From Metellina segmentata (lineage: Eukaryota; Arthropoda; Arachnida; Araneae; Tetragnathidae): 64,000 nucleotides of DNA. The position numbers were made by a program, and so were the translations under genes. The DNA lies in contig OX375873.1 in assembly GCA_947359465.1 (NCBI GenBank), positions 41,078,437 to 41,142,436 of the forward strand. The letters are read 5' to 3'. Under the pieces are notes generated by a model that worked only from the letters and a program-made list of their open reading frames with translations, was not told the origin of the DNA and made no database searches. Each line of letters starts with the position of its first letter. Within the stretch, counting starts at the first letter, position 1. Positions 54,102 to 64,000 of this stretch are shown here, in pieces.

Positions 54102-54162
54102 CCGCACAGTATACATCGCGTTACTTTGCGGGCCTCTAGCAAAGACTTTCTCAAGCCAACAG

Positions 54163-54250
54163 CAGGGTTCCCACGGTCCTTGAATTTTGTTTTCCTAACT
54201 AGGGGCCCTTGAAAATTACGAAACTTGGTAAAAAGTCCTTGCTTTTTTTT
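54163..54250 (+). repeat. Repeat end CAGGGTTCCCAC with TCCTTGAA words
   Basis: CAGGGTTCCCACGGTCCTTG, then CCCTTGAAAATTACG and AAAAGTCCTTG. A related string GTCCTTGAAAAA / AAAAGTCCTTGAATTTT occurs at 55435-55500, and an inverted GGGAACCCTG end with GGAAAACCTGGAAAAGTC at 60190-60250. The class was not determined. Confidence 0.35.
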
Positions 54251-54414
54251 TGGACTAGTACATAATTGCGTTGGAATTTGTGTCCAAACTAGTTTCCTTC
54301 ACGGCAGGTGCGCAATTTGAGCGTCATTCTGAAGTGTTACGTGTTTTGACACCACGTTTTATATATATGAACAACCATAATGGGTGATGTATACATGAAC
54401 ACACAAGGTCATAC

Positions 54415-54854
54415 ACCATGTTTCATTGACGCGTCATCCCATCGCTTTTTTGCATTCAAACATGAAAGAGTTCCGCCTCTTTGAACATTTCTTAAAATTG
54501 TCTCAGGGATTGATGAAGAAATACAAAGAAAATATTAAGGTTTTTGAAGGGGGTAACTGTCAAGTCGTACGTTCAAGAATGAAAACTTAACAGTTTAGGA
54601 CACTGCATTATCCGTTTTCGTAAAACGCCAAACTTACCATGTTTCATTGACGCGTCATCCCATCGCTTTTTTGCATTCAAACATGAAAGAGTTCCGCCTC
54701 TTTGAACATTTCTTAAAATTGTCTCAGGGATTGATGAAGAAATACAAAGAAAATATTAAGGTTTTTGAAGGGGGTAACTGTCAAGTCGTACGTTCAAGAA
54801 TGAAAACTTAACAGTTTAGGACACTGCATTATCCGTTTTCGTAAAACGCCAAAT
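54415..54854. repeat. Perfect tandem duplication, 221-bp unit
   Basis: 54415-54635 and 54636-54854 match base for base by eye from ACCATGTTTCATTGACGCG to GTAAAACGCCAAA. Non-coding. Either a very recent duplication or an assembly artefact. Confidence 0.85.
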
Positions 54855-55594
54855 TCATATTGAGAAAATATAAAAGTTGCAATTGAAAAATTATTTATTT
54901 ACAGAAAAGCACATTTAAGGTATTCTTGTAAAATTTTCTAGATTTCAAATCCGTTGAAATTTTTACTATCTTTAACGATTGTGACCAGAGAACAACTTTT
55001 GACACTGCAGTCAAAACTTTGGATTTGTTTTGTTTCTCAAACAAAATAAACCACGACAGCCATCTGCTGTAGTGGCCGTGGGCGAGAGCAAAATGAAAAC
55101 GGAGATTGTGTCGATCGAACCATGTGCAAGCTCCCATACTCTTCTTCGTGCCACCAAAGAATTTATCGTACGATATTTTACCTCACGACCGAAATTGATA
55201 TGTGTGCAAATAGCCTGATAGTTAGCATTGAGACGTGAAGCCCACTTTGCAAAAAAGTTCACAGGTTCTGTGATAAAAGAAAATCCAAACTATAACCAAA
55301 ATTGATGACAACCTTTCCTCTTTTCTTTGACTGTCAGTAGTTTAAAAAAGAATTAAAAAATGTTTTTTTTTAATAAATATTTTTCACATTTTTTTTAATT
55401 GACAATTTTTGCACGTGCTTTGTTTTAGGTCGCTATAAAAAACTTTAGGTCCTTGAAAAAAATATTTTTGGTTCTGAAAAGTCCTTGAATTTTTTTTGGA
55501 CAAAGGCGTGAAAACCATGAACAGTAAACGGTTCATCACACTACTACTCAAAATACCTACCAACTTACCTATGCTGTGAAGAATGGGAGGTTTG
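54855..55594. other. No gene seen
   Basis: AT-rich with the TCCTTGAA-type strings at 55435-55500. Both strands have short frames (54895-55262) with no recognised motif. Confidence 0.4.
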
Positions 55595-56060
55595 AAGAGT
55601 TAGGGTAAACGAGGCATAAGTTTGGCAGTCACAAATCTGTCCAAGGCCAGGAGGGCCTGGTGACACTGAGGGTGTTGCGAGTAAGTTTTGGTAGCCTCTT
55701 TTAGGAAAAGGAGATCACCCCTAAGGTGTTCCATGAGTTTACAGTGGAAGATGTAATGGTGAGTCGCCAATCTCTCCACACTGACACAGATCAGAAACTT
55801 GGTTTCTGAAGAAAAAAAAGTTTTTAAAAAGGTATTCCGGAAAGCAATTATGGCCTGCGAGCAGCTGGGATTTTATGGGGTGGTACACGTATTGAGTAAC
55901 ATCTGGTGTGGGAAAAAACTTGTGCATTCTTCTACATATTGTATCTCTACTCCATCGTAGTTCCCACAACTTCATAAGGATCTTGAGAATTTTAATTGAC
56001 AAGGCAATTGTGCCCACATTTCACAGACAGCGAATTTTGACAGGATCAGTCTTATCACCA
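55595..56060 (-). pseudogene. LINE 3' region relic (I/R1/Jockey-type)
   Basis: Minus-strand frames read LLAGHNCFPEYLFK, SDLCQCGEIGDS, HYIFHCKLMEHL and LFLKEATKTYSQHPQ. This follows the C-terminal pattern of many non-LTR elements (LTGHG.F..YL, C.CG, H..F.C). The frame shifts at least once. No RT core remains here. Confidence 0.45.
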
Positions 56061-57018
56061 CCCATGTGACATATTGACTGCAGCGACAAAGTAATGTTGT
56101 TAGGTGAGACACGACTTCAGAGACAAAGCACTGTTGTCGTCACATGAGAGGTGACTTACGACCACAGAGACATAGTACTGTTGTTATGTGAGAGGTGACT
56201 AATGACCGTTAAGGCTTAAAATGGTAATGCGTGTAAAAAAATTCTGCCTCCATAGCAGCCCAAATGCAAGTGCTATAATTATAGGATATGAGATAGAAAA
56301 AACTTTGTTTAAAGAAAGCTATTGAAAACAGTCAAAATGGAATATTTTTTCAATTTAAATTTTGTTGTTATCTTGAGCTCAAATGAGTGAAACAAATCGA
56401 GAAGTGTATTTGTTTACAAAAAATTACTTTGCTTAAATCTTAATACTTATTATTGATAACTGCTTTTACTAAGTTTATATTTACTACTAGTTGTCTCAAC
56501 AAACAGTGGTGAGATTATATCAGGTAGACGATCAAACAAGAGATTTGATTCATAAGAAACTATATTATGAAAATACAAACACTGTGTAGGTTATAAGGAC
56601 GAATAAGTTCCACAAAAAACAAATACATTCTCATCAATTCTTTCTATTTGACGAGTTTTAGAGTCAGTGATAATTTTATATTGTAAAAATCATAACAAAA
56701 GGCAATTGTTGACTAAATTTCAAATAATTGTAAACATATATAATTTGTTTACATGGGGGTACGTTTTTGCCGCCTGCTTCTTGCATCAACCAATTCTTCA
56801 AAGTAGTTACAATACAGACAGTTAACGAATTACAAAAAAAAATCTATACATTACAATATTGAATGTCAACATATATTTAGAATATCCACAAAAAAAAATC
56901 ATACGGAAAATCATAGCACTCAGCGATAAAAAAAAATGGCGATCTTTTTTACAACGTAGTAGGGTTGCTTGAGAAATTGAGAAGGATTGCCAATTTCCCC
57001 AGCCTTCGGTTCTCAAAG
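56061..57018. other. No gene seen; short GTGACT-type repeats at 56090-56200
   Basis: Three imperfect copies of a roughly 55-base unit (GTTRTGTGAGAGGTGACT with ACTGTTGT and ACAGAGACA words) occur at 56090-56210. The rest is AT-rich. Confidence 0.4.
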
Positions 57019-57084
57019 CTCTTTCTATCGCCAACTCGCCAAGAGGTGCTGAAAGCGTGAGGGTTTCCGAGTATGCATCCCGGA
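57019..57084. repeat. GC-richer dispersed repeat, copy B (inverted)
   Basis: CTATCGCCAACTCGCCAAGA, GGTGCTGAAAGCGTGAGGGT, TTCCGAGTATGCATCCCGG is the inverse of 43107-43170 with very few differences. Confidence 0.6.
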
Positions 57085-57215
57085 CAGTCACAAAACAGTC
57101 GATGTGTTGCTCCAGAAGCACGACGTCAATTGAAATACCTACCTTCTCCAGGATTACTTACAATAGCCCGCTGTGTTGTTCCAGTGTGACGTTAATTAAC
57201 TACCTACCTACCTTA
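57080..57215 (+). mobile_element. Two SINE tail pieces
   Basis: TGTGTTGCTCCAGAAGCACG then ACGTCAATTGAAATACC, followed by AATAGCCCGCTGTGTTGTTC and GTGACGTTAATTAACTACC. Two tails in head-to-tail order. A third, inverted scrap lies at 57590-57645. Confidence 0.55.
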
Positions 57216-57895
57216 CCGGAGGCCTAGCAGGACATATTTGAGGCTGGGGAAAATCATGCTAACGCCGAAATCCGTCCGAAACAAAAATTATGTTTCCTAA
57301 TCAGTAACATTAATTTGCATTAAATAATCGGACCGGTGGTAGCCCAGTTGTTAGGATCTAATTGTAGAATCGAATATTAGGTTGCTACTTCGAAACTCAA
57401 TTCAGACTGTCAAATGTTCTTACGTTGGTGTGGTGACGTGTCCACTGTCAGCTTTTGCTAAAACGTATTCCATTACACTTCCGGTCACGGTAGTCTGATT
57501 GATAGATTAGCGTATGGCAAACGGAAGTTGCGACATTTTTAATTAACTCTACTTAAACTGCTTAGAAGTCAGAAGGTAGGTACGTTTAGGTAATTCAATT
57601 AACGTCGCAAGTAATTTTGTACCTTGGTCCGATGACGAGTAGAAGTCAGAAGAAAGGATACGAAAGAATTCTAAAAAACATATGTAAGAAAACCAAGACT
57701 TAAATATTCCAGAAGTGCCATCCCATCAGACGTTGTGACCCGGGGCTAATTTCCTTAATTATTTTATTTTATATTTTATAGCAATTCGGCCATAAAAAAA
57801 AGAGGAAATAACGAAGGCAAAAATTATGGAGGAATAAGCTTCGTAGTTTTTAACGCTATTAAGGAAACAATTCTGAGATGATAGAAGATTCTATG

Positions 57896-57944
57896 ATGAT
57901 AGAACCAATAAATATTTTTTCAAAATATTCTTTGGTTCTATCAT
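57896..57944. repeat. Inverted repeat
   Basis: ATGATAGAACCAA (57896-57908) and its complement (57932-57944), with partial pairing continuing inward through AAATATTTT. Possible tiny foldback. Confidence 0.65.
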
Positions 57945-58454
57945 TTTACATAAATGTATTTCTCCCATCACCAAAATTTACAGCCGTAATCACAAATCCG
58001 AGTTAACCTACAGACAAAACATACTTCCCTTGTTATCAAGAAACCGTATTCACAATGCCTGATCCTAGGTTTAAAACGGCATTTCGGTATTACATTTTAA
58101 TTCTCCGAAATCGGCGAATTAATTCTCGGTTGAGTGTTACGCATGCGCAGAGCGCACAAAACAAGATGGAAGACACTTCATTTTGTGCTTGATTACAGTA
58201 TTCTTGCTACGACGTGCATTTAACAGATCTTATAAGAATCGGAACAAGAACGTGATTACATTTTCAATAAAATAGATATGCCCTGGTTTGAACTATATTC
58301 TGGCTCGTCAGAGTAGAACCTAATTAGAAGCTTAAGTTAGTATTGGGTGAGCAAAACACCGTTTTCGCAAGGTTCGAATAAAAGAATTTATTGATATTAA
58401 ACAGTCTATATACAATTTAGCTGGAGACCAAAAAATATGAGCATTGAATTCCAT

Positions 58455-58617
58455 TCCACCACATACTGCATACAGCCCGTATTAAAGCTCTAAGTGATTA
58501 CACAAGAGAAGACAATTGCCCGTTTGCGGTGGAACCGTGGCGCATCAAGGCAGAAAGAAAATTGAAACGATATTCAACAGAGAATATGACCATGGCAGAT
58601 GCAAATTCGTCGTGACA
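58455..58617 (+). CDS. ORF fragment, unrecognised
   Basis: A frame open after TGA and ending TGA at about 58617 reads HHILHTARIKALSDYTRED, NCPFAVEPWRIKAERKLKRY and TENMTMADANSS. Composition is protein-like but there is no ATG at the start and no obvious acceptor, so it may be a relic of a retrocopy or transposon. Confidence 0.2.
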
Positions 58618-59064
58618 TCAAATTAATTTTTAAAATTTATTACGAAAATGAATGAAAATTTACAATGTGCAAGTGTGTTCACTTTACACCAGCACACACC
58701 CATACTGACAAGTACAAAGATAATCGGATTACATTCATTTGTCATGACACTGTGTGTACAATTCTTTCTTGCAAAATTTAGGTTTCCATAAATCCAATTT
58801 GAAATTAATTATCTTTGCATTTCTTTTTCCAAACCCAAATTAAAATGCCGTATGCGTTCTATTAAAATCCCAATTATGAATCAATTCTGCGATGAAGTAC
58901 ATGCTTGATAAGTATGAATGCCGATTTGAGCCTCGTAAGAAATGTTAATAATATCACGTGTTGTGAGGAGACGGAAGTAGCCAATCACAGCGAGCGTATC
59001 ATTTTAATCCGTGGGTCCTTTAACCCGCCGTTTGAGAATACGATTCTTCATGATCAACAATTTA

Positions 59065-59627
59065 CACTACCCTACAATAATGGACCGGGCGCCAGAGGAT
59101 TTGCATAAAATCAGACAATTTTTTTTTTCGTGGTATGGCCTGGGACCTTTGCATGTTCTTACTGGTCAATTGAACGCCAACGCCTACATGAACATTTTGG
59201 ACAACCATGTTCTTCCTAATCTGTGGCAATTTTATGAAATGAACGAATGTTACTTGCATGACGACAAAGCTCCATGTCATGTTGCAGCCTCTGTCAAGCA
59301 GTGATATCAATATATGGATGTAAAAGTTCTTCCCTGGCATACTCAGAGTCCCGACCTAAACTCCATAGAACATTTGTGGGACGAGTTACAGCGACGCTTA
59401 CGGGCCAGGGAACCACGTCCGAAATCTACAGCTGAGCTGGCGACATTCTTGCAGCAGGAATGGACAAAAATACCTATAGCTGTGTATCGAAACTTTGTCG
59501 AAAGTATGCCCAGAAGAGTTGCTAGTGTAATTACATTACGTTGGGACCCCCCCCCCTCTATTAAACCATCTATTCTTTCCCTTACACCATCACGTCTTGC
59601 TGTCCGGTCCATTATTGTAGGGTAGTG
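59065..59627 (+). mobile_element. Tc1/mariner deletion derivative with near-perfect ends
   Basis: CACTACCCTACAATAATGGA at 59065 and its inverse at 59608-59627 continue inward with CCGG, about 24 bp of near-perfect inverted repeat. TA lies on both sides (59063-59064 and 59628-59629). It retains the 3' half of the transposase: YLHDDKAPCHVAA (Asp 2), then a TGA, then SPDLNSIEHLWDEL (Glu) and ESMPRRVASVI. The DNA-binding half and Asp 1 are deleted. Confidence 0.75.
59112..59560 (+). pseudogene. Tc1 transposase, 3' half, one stop
   Basis: Frame from WYGLGPLHVLTGQLNANAYM to the C-terminus with an in-frame TGA at 59302-59304. The VLTGQLNANAYMNILDNHVL block is typical of the region between Asp 1 and Asp 2. 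It cannot be active. Confidence 0.7.
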
Positions 59628-59629
59628 TA

Positions 59630-60358
59630 ACTCTTATGCGCGGATACTGATCCTCGAGTTAACTCGAGACTTGTGAATATGGCCGTTAGTCTTTTAAGGA
59701 GTTTTAGACGCACTTATGTCTCACTGTTCATCAAGAACACTGCTTGATATCAGGATACCCAATAGTATGTTTCAACTGAATTTGAATGAATGCAGCGCTT
59801 TTATATCGCATTCTTTAATTTCGATGAGATGTATAAAATGGAGTAGAAAAAAAATAGAGATTCTTAGCATATTTCTTTCTAATTGTATCTACGAAAATGT
59901 AGTGATAACCATGCTATAACGGGTAAATAATTTTGTTTCATTCATTGCCTTAAATTGCAGTATTTCATGCTCACTATACACTAAATCACAAATTGATGTA
60001 ATTCAAATATGTTGGAATATTTGAGTAATTTATTATAATGCAAAATTATTTGTGCTTTGTGTATTAATTACTACAGTGTATTGTTCTGGAATTGGTTTTT
60101 GTTATTGGCTATTAAATGTTACATTATTTCTTGGTTTTCACCTTAAAAATGTCGTGAAGTGCTTAAGTATGACCTGGAATTTAAAAAAAATTTGTCTGGA
60201 AAACCTGGAAAAGTCAGGGAATATTATTTCTGAAATAGAATGGGAACCCTGCCTAAATATAAAGACAGAATCATAGGTGTATACAAAATACTTTTGATTT
60301 GAGCTTGAAAATATTATCTGATTTTTTAAATTACCATAATATTTATTTTATATCTTAG
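59630..60358. other. No gene seen
   Basis: AT-rich with the inverted CAGGGTTCCCA-type end at 60190-60250. Ends at a pyrimidine-rich acceptor at 60340-60358. Confidence 0.4.
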
Positions 60359-60513
60359 CTTCTAAGCTCTGCAAAACTGCAAAACACATGCAGCGTCTTA
60401 AAGATATATCAGCTGTGACATACCAGCTGCAACTCATCGAACCCAAATCAATCCTAACTGAGAAAAGAAAGAGAAAACAGGAGTTCAAAAGACGAAAAGT
60501 ATTTCACTGCTAG
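60359..60513 (+). CDS. Candidate terminal exon, unrecognised
   Basis: Acceptor TTTATTTTATATCTTAG is followed by two bases and 50 sense codons ending TAG at 60511-60513. The encoded stretch contains HMQRLKDISAVTYQLQLIEP and a basic end KRKRKQEFKRRKVFHC. The lysine/arginine-rich C-terminus suggests a nuclear or RNA-binding protein, but no family was recognised. Confidence 0.3.
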
Positions 60514-60949
60514 CAGTTAATATGATACCAGTTCGAATGCGACCAGATCAGACGAGAATTGTTCATATGCATACGATACCGCTTCATAAGATATCAGTTC
60601 AGATATGATCAGTTCATATGAGAACAATTCAAGCGAAAACACTTCAGATGCGATCAGTTTAGACTACAACCCGAATACAAAGAAATCTGCTGCGAGGATG
60701 TGCTCTCGGCACCAGTGTTCAAGTGAGGGAGATTCTGTCCATCCTCAAATAACAATGCGTTCGAGGAAGATATCTCCTCCAAACCAGACTAGCTCAATTG
60801 AGAGCAGATTAAATCAGAACATGATAAAACTTGATACAGAAAAGGTAAAAAACATGAAGAAATTCATGGAGAATATCGCACACAGGTTATTTGAGCTTGA
60901 AATAAAAAATTCCCAAAGCGCGGAAGAACCAGAGAGAGAGAGAGAGTAA
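60514..60949 (+). CDS. Low-complexity ORF with 12-nt micro-repeats
   Basis: From about 60520 the sequence is built of imperfect 12-base units (GATATCAGTTCA-like), giving a tetrapeptide pattern D-x-x-S. One TAA interrupts it near 60590. From 60605 the frame is open for 114 codons: SSYENNSSENTSDAISLDY, a serine-rich middle, a helical NMKKFMENIAHRLFELEIK and EREREREstop over a GA microsatellite. A GTAAGA donor-like site overlaps the end. Confidence 0.25.
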
Positions 60950-61205
60950 GATAAAAGAACAGGATTCAACAATGGACGTAGTTTCGGAAGAAAAGTACGA
61001 GTGTGTGGAATTTAGGGACTTAAAAAGGAGGCAGCAAAGAAAGAGAGCGTACAGAATGAGAATCTGACTGCCAACTCAAGGTTAAGAAGTTGAAAATAAA
61101 GAGACGTGAATGTATGTACAGGATTTCGTGGCATTCCATTTTAAAAACAATAACCTTTTCAATCACATTCGAAGTGTGTTTATGTGTGATATGAAATAGA
61201 CTTAC

Positions 61206-61509
61206 ATTTTCTATGCCGCATAAACCCGTTTGGAAGAGTAGCAACCGTACGGTTGCGAGTTCGAAACTCAGTCCAGGCAAAGACCGACGTGTACACGAGG
61301 GGTGTGTGAAAGGGGGCTGGTGTTTGTTATACTTGTCGCGACTTCTAATGTCCTCACGTTCTCGTGTAGTGGAAGTTTGAAGATTGAGGCGCCAGCTTGG
61401 GTGTGACCTCGTCATCTCACCGCATATTCCATCAAAAATACGAGGTGGATGTTGTCTTCGGATCTTTCCCTTCGGAATAGGTCGTGGACTGTCGCCAATA
61501 GCCCGTTGA
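61206..61509 (+). mobile_element. tRNA-derived SINE (type 2 head)
   Basis: AACCCGTTTGGAAGAGTAGC, GCGAGTTCGAAACTCAGTCC, GTGTGAAAGGGGGCTGGTGT, CTCACGTTCTCGTGTAGTGG, body to GTCGCCAATAGCCCGTTG. The tail is replaced by the next SINE head. Confidence 0.7.
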
Positions 61510-61880
61510 TTTGAAAGAGTAACGGACTAGCAATCGGAGTGTAGCGACTTCAAATCCAACCAAAGCGTCATCTAAAACAATGAGCTGATGAACGTTAAAT
61601 CTGTTGTATCCTCAAAAGTCCTCCCGTTAACGTACTGTGGAAGTTTGGAGAGCGGGGTGCCAGATCAGGTGGGACCTCGTCATTTAAAAGGACCTCGTAA
61701 TTTTGTTAGAATTGCCCTTTTGCAAGAATGTCTTGTTGAAAGAATTTATAAACATGATATACTAATATCTGCATTAATTTTGCTTAAAAATCTTGTAATG
61801 AACTCCATGGTCCGTGATCAATCCAGAAGGATAAGATTCGAGGACAATGCCTCGTAATATGGAATCCCGGCGACAAGTTC
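61508..61880 (+). mobile_element. SINE (type 2 head) abutting the previous copy, broken
   Basis: Head GAGTAACGGACTAGCAATCG, GACTTCAAATCCAACCAAAG, GAACGTTAAATCTGTTGTAT, then body to GGTGGGACCTCGTCATTTAA. 61815-61875 is a body piece in the opposite orientation (GATCAATCCAGAAGGATAAG, GAGGACAATGCCTCGTAAT). Confidence 0.55.
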
Positions 61881-61925
61881 TTAGTATATTAAAACTACTT
61901 TCGACTGTAACATTATTCCTTATGC

Positions 61926-62250
61926 CCAGCCGACCAACCGGTATAGTGGTTAAGGTGTTAGCCTCTAGATAGGAAGGTTCCTGGTTCGAATCCGGGTCCG
62001 GGCATGGATGTTTGTAAACGTATGTAGAGGCTGCTAGTACACCTTAAATCTGTCGTGGCCGAAAGTCCTCACGTTGGGTTGGCGTGGAAGTTTGGAGAGT
62101 GGGGTGCCAGTTCAGGTGTTGCTTAGTCATCTGACCGTGGTTCAAAATTACGAGGTGTTGTCCTCGGATCTTTCCCTTAAGGGACTCATCCCGGACCGTC
62201 GTCAATAGCCCGTTGTGTTGGTCTAGTACGACGATAACTAAAAATACCAT
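61926..62250 (+). mobile_element. tRNA-derived SINE (type 1 head), best-preserved copy
   Basis: CCAACCGGTATAGTGGTTAA (A box), GGTTCCTGGTTCGAATCCGG (B box), CGGGCATGGATGTTTGTAAA, the full body, and GTCTAGTACGACGATAACTA with an ATACC-rich tail. It carries few differences from the inferred consensus, so it may be a recent insertion. Confidence 0.85.
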
Positions 62251-62424
62251 AATAATACCATTACCTAAGCTTAGAAAGCAGTTAAATAAAAACCAGACCT
62301 TATCTAAAACTATGTAACGAGTAATAGATCTATAAAAGTTTTGCATACTTTCATTTGGGAGAAAATATGTGTATGAAAGTCCTTATATTTGTTTGTTTAA
62401 TCGGTGCATTTGTTTTGCTGTTTG

Positions 62425-62675
62425 ACACCACATAAAAATCAATATAAGACCACCTTAAAAATTAGTAAATCTTTATTTTATTTTCCCTGCTTATTCTTAG
62501 TGGTAGCCTGTGTGGGTGAATATCCTTTTCTAATTCCATTTGCCATACGTATGATTATGCTTATCACCGCCCTTATTGCAAGGTCTCTATGTTAAATATT
62601 CGTGGATCATTATGGATGAACATTAACAAATTTACTACTTCAGACTAATCTCAAAGTTTGTCTGAAATTCAAGTA
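62425..62675 (+). repeat. Tandem duplication, unit 1 (candidate terminal exon)
   Basis: A 251-base unit repeated at 62676-62925 with moderate divergence. It contains a pyrimidine-rich tract, CTTATTCTTAG, and a frame ending TAA at 62593-62595 (VACVGEYPFLIPFAIRMIML, ITALIARSLC), a hydrophobic C-terminus. Confidence 0.6.
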
Positions 62676-62925
62676 ACACCACATAAAATAATTTAAGACT
62701 ACCTTAAATAAAATTAGCAAATCTTTTTATTTTTATTTTACAGGCTTATTCTTAGGGGGAGCCCTGGATGAATATCATTCTCTAATTCCATCTTTTATAT
62801 GCATGATTATGCTTATCGCCGCCCTTATTGCAAGGTCTCTATGTTAAATATTCGTGGATCATTATGGATGAACATTAACAAATTTACTACTTCAGACCAA
62901 TCGCAAAGTTTGTCTCAAATTCAAG
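62676..62925 (+). repeat. Tandem duplication, unit 2 (candidate terminal exon)
   Basis: Same layout: T-rich tract, CTTATTCTTAG, then GALDEYHSLIPSFICMIMLI, AALIARSLC and TAA at 62845-62847. The single length difference in the frame is one codon, and stop and flanking text (GTTAAATATTCGTGGATCAT) are shared. Confidence 0.6.
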
Positions 62926-63252
62926 TTCCTACATTGACTTTAAATACATCTTTACTTATGTGAATATTTTTTATGTCTGCATTTTTGTAATCTATTTACA
63001 AAGCAATAAATGTACCCTAGTTTTCTTTGTGTTTGACAATACTTTTGTTCGTAGACTGATATTTTCTAGTACAATGTTAAGAGAGTTTATAAATAAATTC
63101 CAATCAATTATTAAATTAATAAACTATATACTGGATAGCAATTTAATTATGCTTCAGTTATGTATTTCACAATTAAAATATTTCATTTGCTTTCTATTTG
63201 AAAACTAAGCAATCGTATATTATCTTGTTTTCTAACAAACAATTTCCTGACT

Positions 63253-63293
<41 letters not shown>

Positions 63294-64000
63294 CAAGATT
63301 ATTTGATTAATGCATTACGAAAGCAGTGTAGATAATATTAGATATTGAAATCGTAGAATCAGAAATTTTCAACTTATTGATAACTTTAATTTGGAAGTAC
63401 TCGTACATTGAAAAGCAAAACGTGAAATATTAAATCATTTCTTTCTTTGTAAATTATAATAATCAGATAATGTTCCAATAAACATAAATTATTTCCACTG
63501 TTAAAATCTATTTAGCTATAACTATTAGCGAAGCACATTAACATCCAGTTTTTCACGACCTTTACCTTTTACTGGACGTGAATAAATTATTAAAAGTCAT
63601 AAACTGCATACGCCTATTAATGAGGCTGCTTAATGTTTAATTTTTACAAGTTCATCAACAATGATATTAATGTACTGTGCAAGTAATTATAAATTTAAAA
63701 CCGTATTATTTAAGATGATTGATCATACTGACTGGATAGAAACTTCTGGTAAACTACAAAAATACATGAGGTAAGAAAACCGAAAAAAAAAAGATTAGAA
63801 CATAAACCCGAGATTATACAAACGAACAAACATTTATTGCATACAAAACAAAAGTTACACTAAGAAAAACAACATCAGGTTATTAAAAACCATTTTAAAA
63901 CATAAAACGTTTGAACATCATAATTTTTAAACTGCATATACAAAATCAATTTCATGAGAAAAAAATTTAAATTAAAGTAAGAATAATTATCAGTGTTTGC
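62926..64000. other. AT-rich end of the window with (TA)19 microsatellite
   Basis: (TA)n at 63255-63292. No gene or repeat family recognised; an 82-codon AT-rich frame at 62960-63208 has no support. Confidence 0.5.

Noticed and set aside
60190..60250. Protein-like frame ending EIEWEPCLNIKTES
   Set aside because: The DNA matches a dispersed repeat end (GGGAACCCTG with GGAAAACCTGGAAAAG words), so the frame is incidental.
63255..63292. Regulatory or structural signal at the TA run
   Set aside because: It is an ordinary TA microsatellite.

Overview
The window looks like nuclear DNA from an arthropod, most likely a spider. That is an inference, from AT-rich non-coding sequence, arthropod-type gypsy, Jockey, Tc1/mariner and Helitron-like elements, and a dense family of tRNA-derived SINEs. 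There are no bacterial operons, no rRNA genes, no CRISPR arrays and no complete host gene. The most host-like pieces are short exon candidates bounded by consensus splice sites: minus strand 10421-10620 and 8843-8984; plus strand 12102-12296, 40777-40976, 41624-41774, 60359-60513; and a tandemly duplicated candidate terminal exon at 62.4-62.9 kb.

Layout. 0-9 kb: a repeat-associated ORF, a hAT (ZMYM1-like) relic, a 1.6 kb element with TTA target duplications, a SINE, a Helitron-like relic and a 384 bp MITE. 9-13 kb: exon candidates, a second copy of that MITE and small Tc1 and LINE pieces. 13.1-16.6 kb: a dead Jockey-like LINE split by an 887 bp solo LTR with an ATAT target duplication. 17-24 kb: SINEs, a Helitron-like copy and degenerate tandem repeats. 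24.0-25.8 kb: a Tc1/mariner element beside a second Tc1 relic. 26-33 kb: a SINE-rich tract and another Helitron-like element.

33898-40558 is a young LTR retrotransposon on the minus strand. Its integrase lies upstream of reverse transcriptase-RNase H, the order described for Gmr1-like Ty3/gypsy elements. It has LTRs that look identical by eye, a GTGGT target duplication, PBS and PPT, and one break in a G7 run inside the integrase zinc finger. 40.5-48 kb holds exon candidates, Tc1, SINE, Helitron and LINE fragments. 48118-53723 is a second young LTR element on the plus strand, a conventional gypsy (gag / PR-RT-RH / IN). It also has LTRs that look identical, an ATAT target duplication, a constrained -1 frameshift window between gag and pol, one in-frame stop before IN, and a tRNA-like Pol III-type module inside each LTR. 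It sits inside a SINE copy. 53.9-64 kb holds a MITE, a perfect 221 bp tandem duplication, a LINE relic, SINE pieces, a Tc1 deletion derivative with intact inverted repeats, exon-like ORFs and a (TA)n microsatellite.

The genes do not form a pathway; this is a transposon landscape with two recent insertions on top of older, decayed layers. The strongest observation is the Gmr1-like element with copia-like pol order. Next come the tRNA-like module carried in gypsy LTRs, the two different tRNA heads on one SINE body, and the duplicated terminal-exon-like ORF.
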